This document shows, in pieces, positions 8,621 to 19,520 of a DNA stretch of 64,000 nucleotides; within the stretch, counting starts at the first letter, position 1; every line of letters begins with the position of its first letter. This DNA comes from CBDFKB01 sp965248715 (lineage in GTDB: Bacteria > Pseudomonadota > Alphaproteobacteria > Rhizobiales > Rhizobiaceae). A program made the translations under genes and the position numbers. Under the pieces are notes generated by a model. That model had not been told where the DNA came from and did not search any database. It saw only the letters and a program-made list of their open reading frames with translations. The stretch covers positions 248,001 to 312,000 of the forward strand of contig CBDFKB010000008.1 of assembly GCA_965248715.1 (NCBI GenBank), written 5' to 3'.

Positions 8621-9832
8621 ATGGGTCAGAAAAAGCCATCTGTTCCGGCCGAAGTTGCATTGGCATTCGGCCGGGACGTTTATTATGGCCACGGCAAGAT
8701 CGAAATTCTACCCAAGGTCATTGTCAAAGGGATTGAAGATATCGCGATCGCATTCACACCGGGTGTCGGTCACGCAGTTCGTGCCATATCGGAGACACCC
8801 GCGCTGCTGCATGAGCAAACAGCAAAAGACAATCTGATTGCCCTGGTAACCGATGGGACTGCTGTTTTGGGGTTCGGTGATGTGGGTCCCTATGCTGGCA
8901 TGCCGGTGATGGAAGGCAAATCCGTCATGTTCAAATTGCTGGCAGGCATTGACTGCATGCCACTTTGTCTTGATGTGAAATCTGGTGATGAGCTCGTGTC
9001 AATCATCAAGGCCCTTGAGCCTACTTTTGGCGCTTTCAATTTGGAGGATGTGGCTGCACCACGATGCTTTTCCGTCATGAGCCAGCTCAAGGATGCTTTG
9101 CCTGTGCCGATCATGCATGACGATCAGTACGGAACTGCCACAGCTATCACGGCATCGTTGATCAATGCGCTAAAGGTACTCGATCGGAAAGCTGTAAATC
9201 AGCGGGCGGTGATCTGCGGCTGCGGCGCTGCTGGAACTGCATGTGTCGAAATGCTTCGACTTTTGGGATTTGAAGACATCATCGCCGTGGATCGGGATGG
9301 CATTCTAAACCGGGATCAGCCTCAACGGTACGAGCACTGGCAGCAGATTGCCACTGTAACCAACGAGAGCTGTATGAACGGGGGACTGGCAGCTGCCATG
9401 CGCGGGGCAGATCTTTTCATCGGATTGTCCGTCGGTGGTATCGTTTCACAAGAAATGGTGCGTTCTATGAATGCAGACCCAATCGTCTTTTCTCTGGCCA
9501 ATCCGGTCCCTGAAATACTGCCAGATGAAGCAGCGGCGGCCGGTGCAGTTCTAGTCGCCAGCGGTCGTTTCGACTTTCCCAACCATTGCAACAACGTGCT
9601 GGCGTTTCCGTCCCTGTTGAGAGGCGCGCTCGATACTAATGCAAAATGTGTATCAACGAACATGTGCTTGGCTGCTGCACATGCAATTGCTGATGACGTG
9701 TCGCAGGATGAGTTGTCTGTTGAGAACATCTCGCCAAGCCCGATGTCGGATACGCTTTATCCCGATGTGGCCGAGGCGACGGCGCGAGCGGCGGTTGAGG
9801 AGGGATTTGCCAGGAAAATACCTGCGCCTTGA
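8621..9832 (+). CDS. Malic enzyme, short NAD(P)-dependent form
   Basis: This 403-residue protein would decarboxylate malate to pyruvate with reduction of NAD(P). Family landmarks are VTDGTAVLGFGDVGP, the conserved GMPVMEGKSVMFK lysine region, FGAFNLEDVAAPRCF with the metal-ligand acids, and MHDDQYGTA. The dinucleotide fold follows (VICGCGAAGTACVE, Gly-rich turn). It lacks the C-terminal phosphotransacetylase-like domain of the ~760-residue malic enzymes common in rhizobia. It is the last gene of the importer operon, which suggests that the imported compound is degraded to C4 acids. NAD versus NADP preference cannot be read safely. Confidence 0.93.
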   Translation: MGQKKPSVPAEVALAFGRDVYYGHGKIEILPKVIVKGIEDIAIAFTPGVGHAVRAISETPALLHEQTAKDNLIALVTDGTAVLGFGDVGPYAGMPVMEGKSVMFKLLAGIDCMPLCLDVKSGDELVSIIKALEPTFGAFNLEDVAAPRCFSVMSQLKDALPVPIMHDDQYGTATAITASLINALKVLDRKAVNQRAVICGCGAAGTACVEMLRLLGFEDIIAVDRDGILNRDQPQRYEHWQQIATVTNESCMNGGLAAAMRGADLFIGLSVGGIVSQEMVRSMNADPIVFSLANPVPEILPDEAAAAGAVLVASGRFDFPNHCNNVLAFPSLLRGALDTNAKCVSTNMCLAAAHAIADDVSQDELSVENISPSPMSDTLYPDVAEATARAAVEEGFARKIPAP

Positions 9833-9855
9833 CCTGACGATTGTGGCTATCAGCC

Positions 9856-10004
9856 AGCTGGGCACCCGCAAAAACCTCAGCGGTCGTTCTGATGGTTGTC
9901 TGATAAAGACAGCATTCCAGAATCAAGCCATGAACGAACGGGATCAATCGTATCTCCACATCCGGCTAAATATTTGGACTGGAGGTTTTTGCGGGTGCCC
10001 AGCT
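9856..10004. repeat. 149-bp segment bounded by a perfect 23-bp inverted repeat
   Basis: Bases 9856-9878 and 9982-10004 are exact reverse complements (23/23), enclosing 103 bases with no open frame. The left arm begins AGCTGGGCACCCGC. It lies between the malic enzyme stop and tRNA-Ala. It could be a MITE-like element, a long hairpin or the relic of a mobile element. I see no target duplication. Confidence 0.75.
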
Positions 10005-10111
10005 CACTTTTGGAGGGCGTATCGAATACCATCGAAATGAGGGTTATCGAACCGCCGAAACCACGTTACCTTTCAAAGCTTTAGCGACGATTTCAAACGG
10101 TGAAAAAGTTT

Positions 10112-10187
<76 letters not shown>

Positions 10188-10289
10188 TTAAACTGGGTCG
10201 GAATGGGATAACCCGATCCTGACCGTCGCTTCTAGTTCGGCGTGAGCCGATAAGCAAGAAATATTGCTTGATGACGGCGCGAATGACGC

Positions 10290-10754
10290 TCAGCTTTCTT
10301 CTTCGCCTTTGGTAGGGACAATCACGTCGGCGAGCGGCGTAGCGCTGTCGTCTTCTTCTTCCAGAAAGGTGCTTTCAGCCGATGTATCATTGTTGTCGTC
10401 GATTTCAATATCGGAATCGTCGATCTCTGGGATTTCCTCACCGCCGCTTTCTTCGGCATCGGCATCTTCGAGCGAAATAAACTCGGGGCCGGCTCCTTCT
10501 TCATCTTCGTCCGCATCCGCGTCGGCTTGCTGATTGGTACTGGCAGCGGCCTTTTCCGCTACTTTTACCTCTTCCGGGGCTTTTTGCGGCACGACTACCG
10601 GCACCGGCTCCGGATCCTCAAAAAAGGCCAAGGGATATTGTTTGCCCGAATAGGGCGAGATGATCGGATTCTTGCCCAGATCATAGAATTTCCTGCTGGT
10701 TTCCGGACAAACCCGTTTAGTGCCTAGATTTTCGTTTACCACGTTAAACCTCAT
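10290..10754 (-). CDS. TIGR02300 family protein (FYDLN acid domain)
   Basis: This 154-residue protein has the family core near its N-terminus (LGTKRVCPETSRKFYDLGKNP, shortened here) followed by SPYSGKQYPL and a long, very acidic tail (repeats of D/E from about residue 75). The four cysteines of a zinc ribbon seen in some relatives are reduced to one, as in the rhizobial form. I took ATG 10754; the frame continues 7 codons to a TTG at 10775, but GGAG lies 12-15 bases before the ATG. Its function is unknown. It lies just upstream of tRNA-Ala and divergent from aroA. Confidence 0.9.
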   Translation of the reverse strand: MRFNVVNENLGTKRVCPETSRKFYDLGKNPIISPYSGKQYPLAFFEDPEPVPVVVPQKAPEEVKVAEKAAASTNQQADADADEDEEGAGPEFISLEDADAEESGGEEIPEIDDSDIEIDDNNDTSAESTFLEEEDDSATPLADVIVPTKGEEES

Positions 10755-10954
10755 GTGAAAAAACCGCGTCTCCAATAGACGGCTTCGCGGAGACTGTCAA
10801 AAGCCAATACCGCGCATCTTCATTGTTGGTAAGACCTATGTCTGCGACCCGATGACCCAGCAACCCATTTATGGTAGAGCACCCTGCGCCTGATCGGCGA
10901 TGGTATCCTAACTCGCCGGCGGCGATTGGATGAACGGTTATCAACAAATTCTAA

Positions 10955-12349
<1,395 letters not shown>

Positions 12350-12483
12350 ATCAATGCCCATGGATAGGAGCAGCCTGTGGATCTAAGAAATGGGTGTCGG
12401 TTGGCACTTTCCCTGCGAAGCTGCGCGGATTTTGCAGATCAGGTGCCAATCGCTAAGGATACCAAACCACGGCAGCAACCAAA

Positions 12484-13128
12484 ATGAGCCAAACCACTGT
12501 TCCGGTCATCGCCATCGACGGGCCAGCCGCCTCTGGTAAGGGCACGCTTGGCCGCCGGTTGGCGGCTGAATTTGGCTTCCATCACCTCGATACTGGCCTG
12601 ACTTATCGTGCAGTGGCGCTGAAAATGCTGAACGATGGTAGCTCGTTTGAAGACGAGGCAATAGCCGAAAAGGCAGCACGGGAAATCGATCTTGGCGCAC
12701 TCGAGCGCACGGTGCTTGCGGCGCACCGGATTGGCGAACTTGCCTCCCGGGTCGCGGTGATGGCGCGGGTTCGCGCCGCCCTGATCGAAGCACAGCGGCA
12801 ATTCGCCGCAATGGCGCCTGGAACCGTACTCGACGGGCGCGACATCGGCACTGTAGTGTGTCCCAACGCGTCGGTTAAACTTTTTGTCACCGCCTCACCG
12901 CAAGCGCGGGCCAGACGCCGACATCGAGAGATCGTGGCCGGCGGCGGCGCGGCAAACTTGCAACAGGTGGTGGCGGACCTGATTAAGCGCGACGAACGAG
13001 ACATGCGACGCGCCGACAGTCCGCTTAAACCGGCCGATGACGCCTACTTGATCGATACTACCGAAATGGATATAGAAACCGCATATCAGGCAGCACTTGC
13101 GATGGTTAAGCAGTCGCTCGCTACTTGA
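12484..13128 (+). CDS. cmk: Cytidylate kinase
   Basis: This 214-residue kinase phosphorylates CMP and dCMP. The P-loop is [15 protein letters not shown] (residues ~14-28), followed by [14 protein letters not shown], and the nucleotide-binding DGRDIGTVV appears near residue 120. The lid region ARRRHREI and [19 protein letters not shown] near the C-terminus are typical. It sits in the conserved order aroA-cmk-rpsA. Confidence 0.97.
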   Translation: MSQTTVPVIAIDGPAASGKGTLGRRLAAEFGFHHLDTGLTYRAVALKMLNDGSSFEDEAIAEKAAREIDLGALERTVLAAHRIGELASRVAVMARVRAALIEAQRQFAAMAPGTVLDGRDIGTVVCPNASVKLFVTASPQARARRRHREIVAGGGAANLQQVVADLIKRDERDMRRADSPLKPADDAYLIDTTEMDIETAYQAALAMVKQSLAT

Positions 13129-13332
13129 ATGAAAGCCAGGAACTGACGAACAGGGGCGGCCATCGGGGCGTGCGCTGTTCGTATTGCTTGGCAGAAACCA
13201 ACAGCCTGCATTTTTGCACCAGCGCCGGGGCCCGGTCAGGGTTTGCGTATAGCAATGTGAAGATGCCGGTTAACGGCAACACGAACCTACGGCGCGATGT
13301 GCCTTCATGGTGAAGGCCGATCAGGAGTATTA

Positions 13333-15048
13333 ATGAATCTGGAAACCCCTAGCCGGGAAGACTTTGCTGCGCTTCTCGAAGAAAGCTTTGCAACCCATGA
13401 TGTGGCCGAAGGCACGGTTGTCAAAGGGATAGTAACCGCGATCGAAAAGGATCTCGCGGTCATTGATGTCGGCCTCAAAGTCGAGGGCCGTGTCCCGCTA
13501 AAAGAATTCGGCGCCAAAGCAAAAGATGGCGCTTTGAAACCCGGCGATGAAGTGGAAGTCTATCTTGACCGGGTCGAGAATGCGCTTGGTGAAGCGGTGC
13601 TGTCGCGCGAAAAGGCGCGGCGCGAAGAAAGTTGGGTCAGGCTCGAAGAGAAATTCGAGAATGGCGAAAAGGTCGAAGGCATTATCTACAATTCGGTCAA
13701 GGGCGGATTTACCGTCGATCTTGATGGCGCGATCGCCTTTTTGCCACGCAGCCAGGTCGATATCCGCCCGGTACGCGATGTGTCGCCCTTGATGAACAAT
13801 CCGCAACCGTTCCAGATCCTGAAGATGGACCGCCGGCGCGGCAATATCGTGGTATCGCGGCGCACTGTGCTGGAAGAGTCGCGCGCCGAACAGCGCTCCG
13901 AAATCGTCCAGAACCTGGAAGAAGGTCAAGTGGTCGAGGGTGTGGTCAAAAACATCACCGATTATGGTGCGTTCGTTGATCTGGGCGGCATTGACGGCCT
14001 GTTGCATGTCACCGACATGGCTTGGCGCCGGGTCAGCCACCCAAGTGAAATTCTCAGTATTGGCGAAACCGTCAAGGTGCAGATTATTAGGGTGAACCAG
14101 GAAACTCACCGCATTTCGCTCGGCATGAAACAGCTGGAAAGCGATCCGTGGGAAGGCATCGAGGCGAAATACGCCGTCCGCTCCAAGATCAAGGGCCGGG
14201 TCACCAACATCACCGACTATGGCGCTTTCGTGGAGTTGGAAGACGGTATCGAAGGCTTGATCCACGTTTCCGAAATGTCCTGGACCAAAAAGAACGTCCA
14301 TCCCGGCAAAATCGTTTCTACCTCGCAAGAAGTGGAAATTGTCGTGCTGGATGTTGATCCTGGCAAACGGCGCATTTCGCTTGGCCTCAAACAGGGTCTC
14401 GAAAATCCGTGGGAGGGCTTTGCCGAACGCTATCCGGCCAACACCGAGGTCGAAGGCGAAGTCAAGAACAAGACCGAATTCGGCCTTTTTATCGGATTGG
14501 AAGGGGATGTCGACGGCATGGTCCACCTGTCCGATCTCGATTGGAACCGCCCCGGCGAAGAGGCGATCAAGGATTTCGACAAGGGCGACATGGTCAAAGC
14601 CATGGTGCTGGATGTCGATATCGAAAAGGAACGGATCTCGCTCGGCATCAAACAAGTGGGTGGCGATCCGATCCAGGCCGCCGCCAAGTCGCACGATCTG
14701 CGCAAAGGTTCGGTGGTCACCTGCGAGGTGCTCGAAGTCAAGGATCCTGGTTTGGAGGTCCGTATCTTAGATACCGAAATCCATGCTTTCATCAAACGCT
14801 CCGATCTGTCACGCGACCGCGACGAGCAGCGCCCGGAACGTTATAGCGTTGGTCAAAAAGTTGATGCCCGGGTGACCCAGTTCGATAAAAAGAGCCGGAA
14901 AGTCGGAATTTCGATCAAGGCGCTGGAAATCGCCGAGGAGAAAGAAGCGGTGGCCCAATATGGTTCCAGCGCTTCCGGTGCCTCGCTTGGCGATATTCTT
15001 GGCGCAGCGCTTAAAGACCGTACCGAAGGCGATGACGAAGGACAGTAA
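13333..15048 (+). CDS. rpsA: 30S ribosomal protein S1
   Basis: This 571-residue protein is built of consecutive S1 (OB-fold) RNA-binding domains; clear repeats include [39 protein letters not shown] and [17 protein letters not shown], each followed by a GLLHV/GLIHV/GMVHL strand and an RISLG(M/L/I)KQ end. S1 brings mRNA to the 30S subunit. I took ATG 13333 with AGGAG at 13323-13327; an upstream GTG in frame (13297) lacks such a site. The length is normal for alphaproteobacteria. Confidence 0.98.
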   Translation: MNLETPSREDFAALLEESFATHDVAEGTVVKGIVTAIEKDLAVIDVGLKVEGRVPLKEFGAKAKDGALKPGDEVEVYLDRVENALGEAVLSREKARREESWVRLEEKFENGEKVEGIIYNSVKGGFTVDLDGAIAFLPRSQVDIRPVRDVSPLMNNPQPFQILKMDRRRGNIVVSRRTVLEESRAEQRSEIVQNLEEGQVVEGVVKNITDYGAFVDLGGIDGLLHVTDMAWRRVSHPSEILSIGETVKVQIIRVNQETHRISLGMKQLESDPWEGIEAKYAVRSKIKGRVTNITDYGAFVELEDGIEGLIHVSEMSWTKKNVHPGKIVSTSQEVEIVVLDVDPGKRRISLGLKQGLENPWEGFAERYPANTEVEGEVKNKTEFGLFIGLEGDVDGMVHLSDLDWNRPGEEAIKDFDKGDMVKAMVLDVDIEKERISLGIKQVGGDPIQAAAKSHDLRKGSVVTCEVLEVKDPGLEVRILDTEIHAFIKRSDLSRDRDEQRPERYSVGQKVDARVTQFDKKSRKVGISIKALEIAEEKEAVAQYGSSASGASLGDILGAALKDRTEGDDEGQ

Positions 15049-15077
15049 GCCACGTTTGCTATTAGGGTTGGTAATTG

Positions 15078-15098
15078 GGGCCCGCCCGCGCGGGTCCC
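15078..15098 (+). terminator. GC-rich hairpin after rpsA
   Basis: GGGCCCGC ... GCGGGTCCC can pair with one bulged T; the loop is CCGC. There is no U-tract after it, so it may be a 3' mRNA stabiliser or a weak terminator. It lies 30 bases after the rpsA stop, just before element R2. Confidence 0.45.
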
Positions 15099-15108
15099 TC
15101 ATCAGTTC

Positions 15109-15214
15109 CTAGAACGTAGCACCCAAAAGTGGATACCGGTTTTGGGAAAAATGACACGCATAAACAAAGAGATAGCGCGACAAAGCTATTCCAACACTTC
15201 GTGATAAGCGCTAG
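15109..15214 (+). repeat. RIME-like palindromic element R2
   Basis: The 106-bp element is bounded by CTAG at 15109-15112 and 15211-15214, in the same orientation as R1. The first hairpin is of the GTGTCA subtype but one arm is slightly mutated (ACGTAGCACCC). It fills the gap between rpsA and sppA. Confidence 0.88.
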
Positions 15215-15246
15215 GTTTATTGATAATTCGAAAGGATTTGTCTGCA

Positions 15247-16215
15247 TTGACACCCGACCAAATTATCGACCGCCGCATTCTGCGCCGTAAACTGACGTTT
15301 TGGCGCATTGCCGCAATCGTGGTGTTGATTGCGCTGCTGGTTACCGCGTTCTCCATGTCGAACTTCGGCACGGCGCTGACCGCCCGTAAACAAAACCATA
15401 TCGCTCTGATCGAAATCAGTGGTTTCATCACCGAAGACCTACCATTGATCAAAATGCTCGAGAATCTGAAGGACGAGGATGCGGTTAAAGCCGTACTTGT
15501 GGTTATCGATTCGCCGGGCGGATCAACGGTCGGCGGCGAAGCGATCTTCGAAGCCATGCGTGAACTGGCCGGGGCAAAACCAACCGTTGCCAGCATCGGC
15601 ACCCTTGCTGCTTCGGCAGGCTATATGATCGCGATTTCCACCGATCATATTGTTGCGCGGCGGTCCTCGATCGTCGGCTCAATCGGAGTGTTGATCCAGT
15701 ATGCCAATGCCGCACGCCTGCTTGACAAGTTGGGTGTGAAAATCGACGCGGTCAAATCGGCACCGCTTAAGGCGGAACCTTCGCCGTTTAACCCGACCAC
15801 CGAGGAAGAACGGCAAATGCTGGCTAAGGTGGTCAACGATTCTTATGCTTGGTTTATCGACCTGGTAACCGAACGCAGGCCGCTAACCCGGGCTAGCGTG
15901 GAGGTGCTAGCCGATGGCAGTGTATACACCGGCAAACAGGCACTCGATCATAAGTTGATTGATGCGATCGGCGGCAAGGAAACCGCCCGCAAATGGCTTA
16001 CCGAAACCAAAAAAGTCGACAAAGAACTCGATTTGCTCGAATGGAAACCGGACAGGCCGGGTAACAATTTGCTATATTCCAGCGGATTTCAAACCTTGTT
16101 TGGCTGGTTTGGCATCAAACTGGCGCCAAAATCGGCGCGTGAGTTAGAAAAATTGCTACGTGAGCGCGTATTCCTTGACGGTTTGGTCTCGGTTTGGCAA
16201 CCTTCTGGGGGCTGA
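15247..16215 (+). CDS. sppA: Signal peptide peptidase SppA (S49 family, short form)
   Basis: This is a membrane-anchored serine protease of ~320 residues that degrades cleaved signal peptides. One N-terminal helix ([17 protein letters not shown]) is followed by the S49 domain with [16 protein letters not shown], the nucleophile in [11 protein letters not shown] and the Lys region [13 protein letters not shown]. It is the short ~36-kDa type with one protease domain. The start is uncertain: TTG 15220, 15238 and 15247 are in frame; AAAGGA at 15231-15236 is best spaced for 15247. It leads the group sppA-ihfB-LapA protein. Confidence 0.92.
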   Translation: MTPDQIIDRRILRRKLTFWRIAAIVVLIALLVTAFSMSNFGTALTARKQNHIALIEISGFITEDLPLIKMLENLKDEDAVKAVLVVIDSPGGSTVGGEAIFEAMRELAGAKPTVASIGTLAASAGYMIAISTDHIVARRSSIVGSIGVLIQYANAARLLDKLGVKIDAVKSAPLKAEPSPFNPTTEEERQMLAKVVNDSYAWFIDLVTERRPLTRASVEVLADGSVYTGKQALDHKLIDAIGGKETARKWLTETKKVDKELDLLEWKPDRPGNNLLYSSGFQTLFGWFGIKLAPKSARELEKLLRERVFLDGLVSVWQPSGG

Positions 16216-16238
16216 ATAAACCAATCTGGGCAGCAATT

Positions 16239-16520
16239 ATGATTAAATCCGAATTGATATTGAAGATCTCCGAAAGAAATCCGCACCTCTACCAGCGGGA
16301 CGTTGAGAATATTGTCAATGCTATTCTCAATGCAATAACCAACGCCCTGGCGAACGGAGACCGGGTTGAATTGCGGGGCTTTGGCGCGTTTTCGGTTAAA
16401 AGGCGTGCCCCGCGCATCGGTCGCAATCCGCGCACCGGTGCCAGTGTCGAGGTGGAAGAAAAATGTGTACCGTTTTTCAAAACCGGCAAGGAATTGCGTG
16501 AACGGTTGAACCGCAAATAG
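16239..16520 (+). CDS. ihfB: Integration host factor beta subunit
   Basis: This 93-residue protein of the HU/IHF family has the DNA-minor-groove arm [17 protein letters not shown], with the conserved Pro that intercalates and bends DNA, and the [17 protein letters not shown] core. It starts at ATG 16239, 23 bases after the sppA stop; no clear Shine-Dalgarno is visible. It works as a heterodimer with IhfA, which is not in the window. Confidence 0.96.
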   Translation: MIKSELILKISERNPHLYQRDVENIVNAILNAITNALANGDRVELRGFGAFSVKRRAPRIGRNPRTGASVEVEEKCVPFFKTGKELRERLNRK

Positions 16521-16611
16521 CAGCCTGGCTGCGCGATAATATGGTTTTGGAATTGCCCTTATGGCGACCGCTGTAAGGGCGCAGGTCACGCCGGCAGGAA
16601 ATAAATAGGCC

Positions 16612-16965
16612 ATGAAAAGACTTGTAACCTTACTATTTTTCCTGCCGCTTGCGGTGTTGTTGATCGTCTTTTCCGTCGTCAACCGGCATCCAGTGGTATT
16701 GCAGCTTGATCCTTCCGGCAGCAATGACCCGGTTTTCTCCCTTACATTGCCGATGTTCATGTTTCTTTTCATCGCCCTGATTATCGGCATCGTCATCGGC
16801 GGCTTGGTGGTGTGGTTTGCCCAGGGCCGGTATCGAAAACTGGTTCGCGAGAAGTCTGGCGAAGCCGCCAAATGGCGCAGCGAAGCCGATATGCAGCGTG
16901 ATCGAGCCGAAAAGGCCAGCATCGCGGCAATTGGAGCCAAAACCGCCCTGGTCGAGAAAAGATAG
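16612..16965 (+). CDS. LapA-domain inner-membrane protein
   Basis: This 117-residue protein has two membrane helices (residues ~4-25 and ~43-67) and a charged cytoplasmic tail rich in Lys/Glu with heptad-like spacing, the form of LapA/YciS-domain proteins (DUF1049). In Rhizobiales it usually follows ihfB and precedes trpF; trpF is absent here. In enterobacteria its relatives help regulate lipopolysaccharide synthesis, but that role is not established for this group. Confidence 0.85.
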   Translation: MKRLVTLLFFLPLAVLLIVFSVVNRHPVVLQLDPSGSNDPVFSLTLPMFMFLFIALIIGIVIGGLVVWFAQGRYRKLVREKSGEAAKWRSEADMQRDRAEKASIAAIGAKTALVEKR

Positions 16966-17179
16966 TACATTTGCCCAGGAATTTGCGCGCGCCGTGGGTG
17001 CTTAGGTTCCAGGGCGCCACCCATTCGATGGAACCATAATCGGCTCCTGGAAATATCGGCACCGATAACTGGCCTGAACCGGAACTGGCCGGCGGATTGC
17101 GATTGGCGAACCAATTCTCCAAAACGCCGATCCGGCCTATATCCTTACGAGCGTCAATAGTTTTGCAAACGGGCGATGT

Positions 17180-18154
17180 ATGACACCTGACCCTAATTTT
17201 GCCGATGAGCGCTCGCGCAGCGCGCAACGAGGCGAGGTTCGTGCCGGCAAGGCGAAATGCCAGCACAATGCACCGGTTATCTTGGTGAGCGAACCGGATG
17301 AAAACTATGCGCTAATCGACAGCGGTAACGGTGCCAAATTGGAACGATACGGATCGATCACCTTGGTCCGCCCCGAAGCACAGGCGCTGTGGCGACCAAG
17401 CCTTGACCGGGAAATTTGGCTCAGTGCCGATGCCGAATTTACCGGCAATGTCGACGAAGAAGGCATTGGCCGCTGGCGTTTTCGCGGCAAAAACCGGGCA
17501 GAGACTTGGCCTATGCAGTGGCACGGGGTCGGTTATTATGGCCGCTTTACCTCATTTCGCCATGTCGGGGTATTTCCCGAACAGGCTGCCCATTGGCGGT
17601 TTATAGAAAAACATCTGGCCGAAGCCAATAAGCAGCTACGGGTGCTCAATCTGTTTGCCTATACTGGAATTGCCTCGCTGATCGCGGCGCGCGCCGGTGG
17701 GATTGTCACCCATGTTGACGCTTCAAAAAAGGCGGTGGGTTGGGCCAAGCAAAACCAGGTGCTGGCTGCGATGCAGGATCTGCCGATCCGCTGGATTGTC
17801 GATGACGCGATGAAATTTTGCGCCCGCGAAATTCGCCGTGGCAACCGTTACGATTTAATCCTGCTCGACCCGCCGAAATTTGGCCGTGGTCCGAAAGGCG
17901 AAAAATGGCAATTGTTTGATAATTTACCACAATTGCTAACCATGTGTGGCCAGTTGTTGGCCGATCAAAATGGCGCTTTGGTGCTGACCGCATACTCGAT
18001 CCGCGCCTCGCTATTTGCAATGCACGAATTGATGCGCGATGGGTTTGACGATCGCGGCGGTCTGATCGAGTCCGGTGAATTGCTAATTGGCCAACTCGAT
18101 AGCGAGCGGCGATTGCCGACTTCCTTGTTTTGCCGGTGGATAGCGCAGCCATGA
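17180..18154 (+). CDS. Class I SAM-dependent RNA methyltransferase (RlmI/RlmK-like)
   Basis: This 324-residue protein has the Rossmann motif LRVLNLFAYTGIASLIAARAG (shortened), the acidic strand VTHVDASKKAVGWAKQN, and motif IV LILLDPPKFGRGPKGE, the pattern of 23S rRNA cytosine or guanine methyltransferases of the RlmI/RlmKL group. The N-terminal ~110 residues form a less conserved substrate domain. The exact target base is not known. It overlaps the next gene by ATGA (18151-18154). Confidence 0.88.
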   Translation: MTPDPNFADERSRSAQRGEVRAGKAKCQHNAPVILVSEPDENYALIDSGNGAKLERYGSITLVRPEAQALWRPSLDREIWLSADAEFTGNVDEEGIGRWRFRGKNRAETWPMQWHGVGYYGRFTSFRHVGVFPEQAAHWRFIEKHLAEANKQLRVLNLFAYTGIASLIAARAGGIVTHVDASKKAVGWAKQNQVLAAMQDLPIRWIVDDAMKFCAREIRRGNRYDLILLDPPKFGRGPKGEKWQLFDNLPQLLTMCGQLLADQNGALVLTAYSIRASLFAMHELMRDGFDDRGGLIESGELLIGQLDSERRLPTSLFCRWIAQP

Positions 18155-18990
18155 GCATGAATGTCCGCGCCGGCCAGGTGCACAAAATCACCAGTACCGC
18201 CAACCCGATCGTCAAATCACTGAAGGGATTGGCGATCAAGAAGAACCGGGAGCGTTCCAAGACTTTCCTCGCCGAGGGATTGAAGCTCGCCACCGACGCG
18301 CTTTCCGCCGGCTGGGAAATACGCACCATCGTCTTTAATACCGCAATGGCCGACAATGCGGCGGTGGCGCAACTCAACGCTACTGCCAGGGCGCGCGGTG
18401 CCTCCATTATCGAAGCCAGCGAAAAGGTCCTGTCCTCGCTCACCCGCCGCGACAATCCGCAAATGGTGGTCGGCGAGTTTGTCCAACAATGTGCATCACT
18501 CGATCAAATTGCCGCTACTTCTGGCGTCGATTGGCTGGTTCTGGACCGGGTGCGTGATCCAGGAAATCTCGGCACCACGATCCGCACAGTCGATGCGGCC
18601 GGGTTCGCCGGCTTAATTCTTGTTGGCGATTGCACCGATATTTTCGCCAGCGAAACCGTGCGTGCGACCATGGGCTCTTTGTTCCACGTGCCGATAATCC
18701 ATGTGTCGCTAGATCGCTTTGTCGATTGGCACAAGACTTGGTTGGGGCAATCCATCGGCACCCATCTTAGCGCTACTAACGACTATCGAAGCGTGGCCTA
18801 TGGCCGGCACGGCAATTTGTTGTTGATGGGCAATGAACAACATGGCCTGCCTGATCGCCTGGCGGAATTATGTGATGTGCTGGTGCAAATTCCGATGGCC
18901 GGTGAAGCCGATTCACTCAATTTGGCGGTGGCGACCGGCATCATGGCATTCGAGGTCAAGCGCCACCTGTTGGAGATCGACGACCAATGA
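18151..18990 (+). CDS. TrmH/SpoU family RNA 2'-O-methyltransferase
   Basis: This 279-residue protein has an N-terminal L30e-like substrate-binding domain (VHKITSTANPIVKSLKGLA) and a C-terminal SPOUT domain. The three conserved motifs are DRVRDPGNLGTTIRT, LLLMGNEQHGL and IPMAGEADSLNLAVA, which form the knot and bind SAM. It methylates ribose 2'-OH in rRNA or tRNA; the target is not predictable. ATG 18151 is chosen for the ATGA overlap with the gene in front, and it overlaps lspA the same way. Confidence 0.93.
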   Translation: MSMNVRAGQVHKITSTANPIVKSLKGLAIKKNRERSKTFLAEGLKLATDALSAGWEIRTIVFNTAMADNAAVAQLNATARARGASIIEASEKVLSSLTRRDNPQMVVGEFVQQCASLDQIAATSGVDWLVLDRVRDPGNLGTTIRTVDAAGFAGLILVGDCTDIFASETVRATMGSLFHVPIIHVSLDRFVDWHKTWLGQSIGTHLSATNDYRSVAYGRHGNLLLMGNEQHGLPDRLAELCDVLVQIPMAGEADSLNLAVATGIMAFEVKRHLLEIDDQ

Positions 18991-19484
18991 TCACATGGCG
19001 CATGGCGTTGGCGCTGGTGGGTATGCTGATCGGCGCTGATCAAGTCTCTAAATGGCTGGTCGCTCGCACCCTGCCGTTTGCCGAGGCAGTTGAAGTGATG
19101 CCTTTCCTCGCCTTTTTTTACACTCACAATGACGGAATTGCGTTTTCTTTTCTCGCCGGCATGAACGATATCGCCTTGTTGGTTGTCACCTGCGCCATCA
19201 TCTTGATCGTGGTTTGGCTGTGGCACCAGGTCCCTTCTGATCGGTGGTTGGCAATGACCGGCTTCGCCTTGGTCGTCGGCGGCGCAATCGGCAATTTCAT
19301 CGACCGCTTGCGCCTCGGCCATGTGGTGGATTTCATCCTGCTCCACGCCGGTAGCTGGTCGTTTGCGATTTTCAACCTGGCGGATAGTTTCATTACTGTT
19401 GGAGCCGGGTTAATCATACTCGACGAGTTTCGCCGACCTCGTGTCGGGCCAGGCGAACTTCCACCACCGCGACCGCCGCAATGA
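18987..19484 (+). CDS. lspA: Lipoprotein signal peptidase (SPase II)
   Basis: This 165-residue inner-membrane aspartyl protease with four hydrophobic segments cleaves prolipoproteins. The catalytic motifs are GGAIGNFIDRL and FAIFNLADSFI, which hold the two Asp residues; the earlier HNDGIAFSFL corresponds to the usual NxGaAF motif. Its start overlaps the preceding methyltransferase stop by 4 bases, forming a three-gene unit. Confidence 0.96.
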   Translation: MITWRMALALVGMLIGADQVSKWLVARTLPFAEAVEVMPFLAFFYTHNDGIAFSFLAGMNDIALLVVTCAIILIVVWLWHQVPSDRWLAMTGFALVVGGAIGNFIDRLRLGHVVDFILLHAGSWSFAIFNLADSFITVGAGLIILDEFRRPRVGPGELPPPRPPQ

Positions 19485-19520
19485 TGGCGCGGTGTCTGGC
19501 AAAAAAGGGAATGATATTCG

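Noticed and set aside
10264..10533. Serine-rich frame on + opposite TIGR02300
   Set aside because: It is the antisense of the acidic GAA/GAT-rich tail, which always reads as Ser-rich in this frame.
13125..13313. 62-codon frame between cmk and rpsA
   Set aside because: It starts inside the cmk stop region, has no recognisable protein features and overlaps the rpsA leader.
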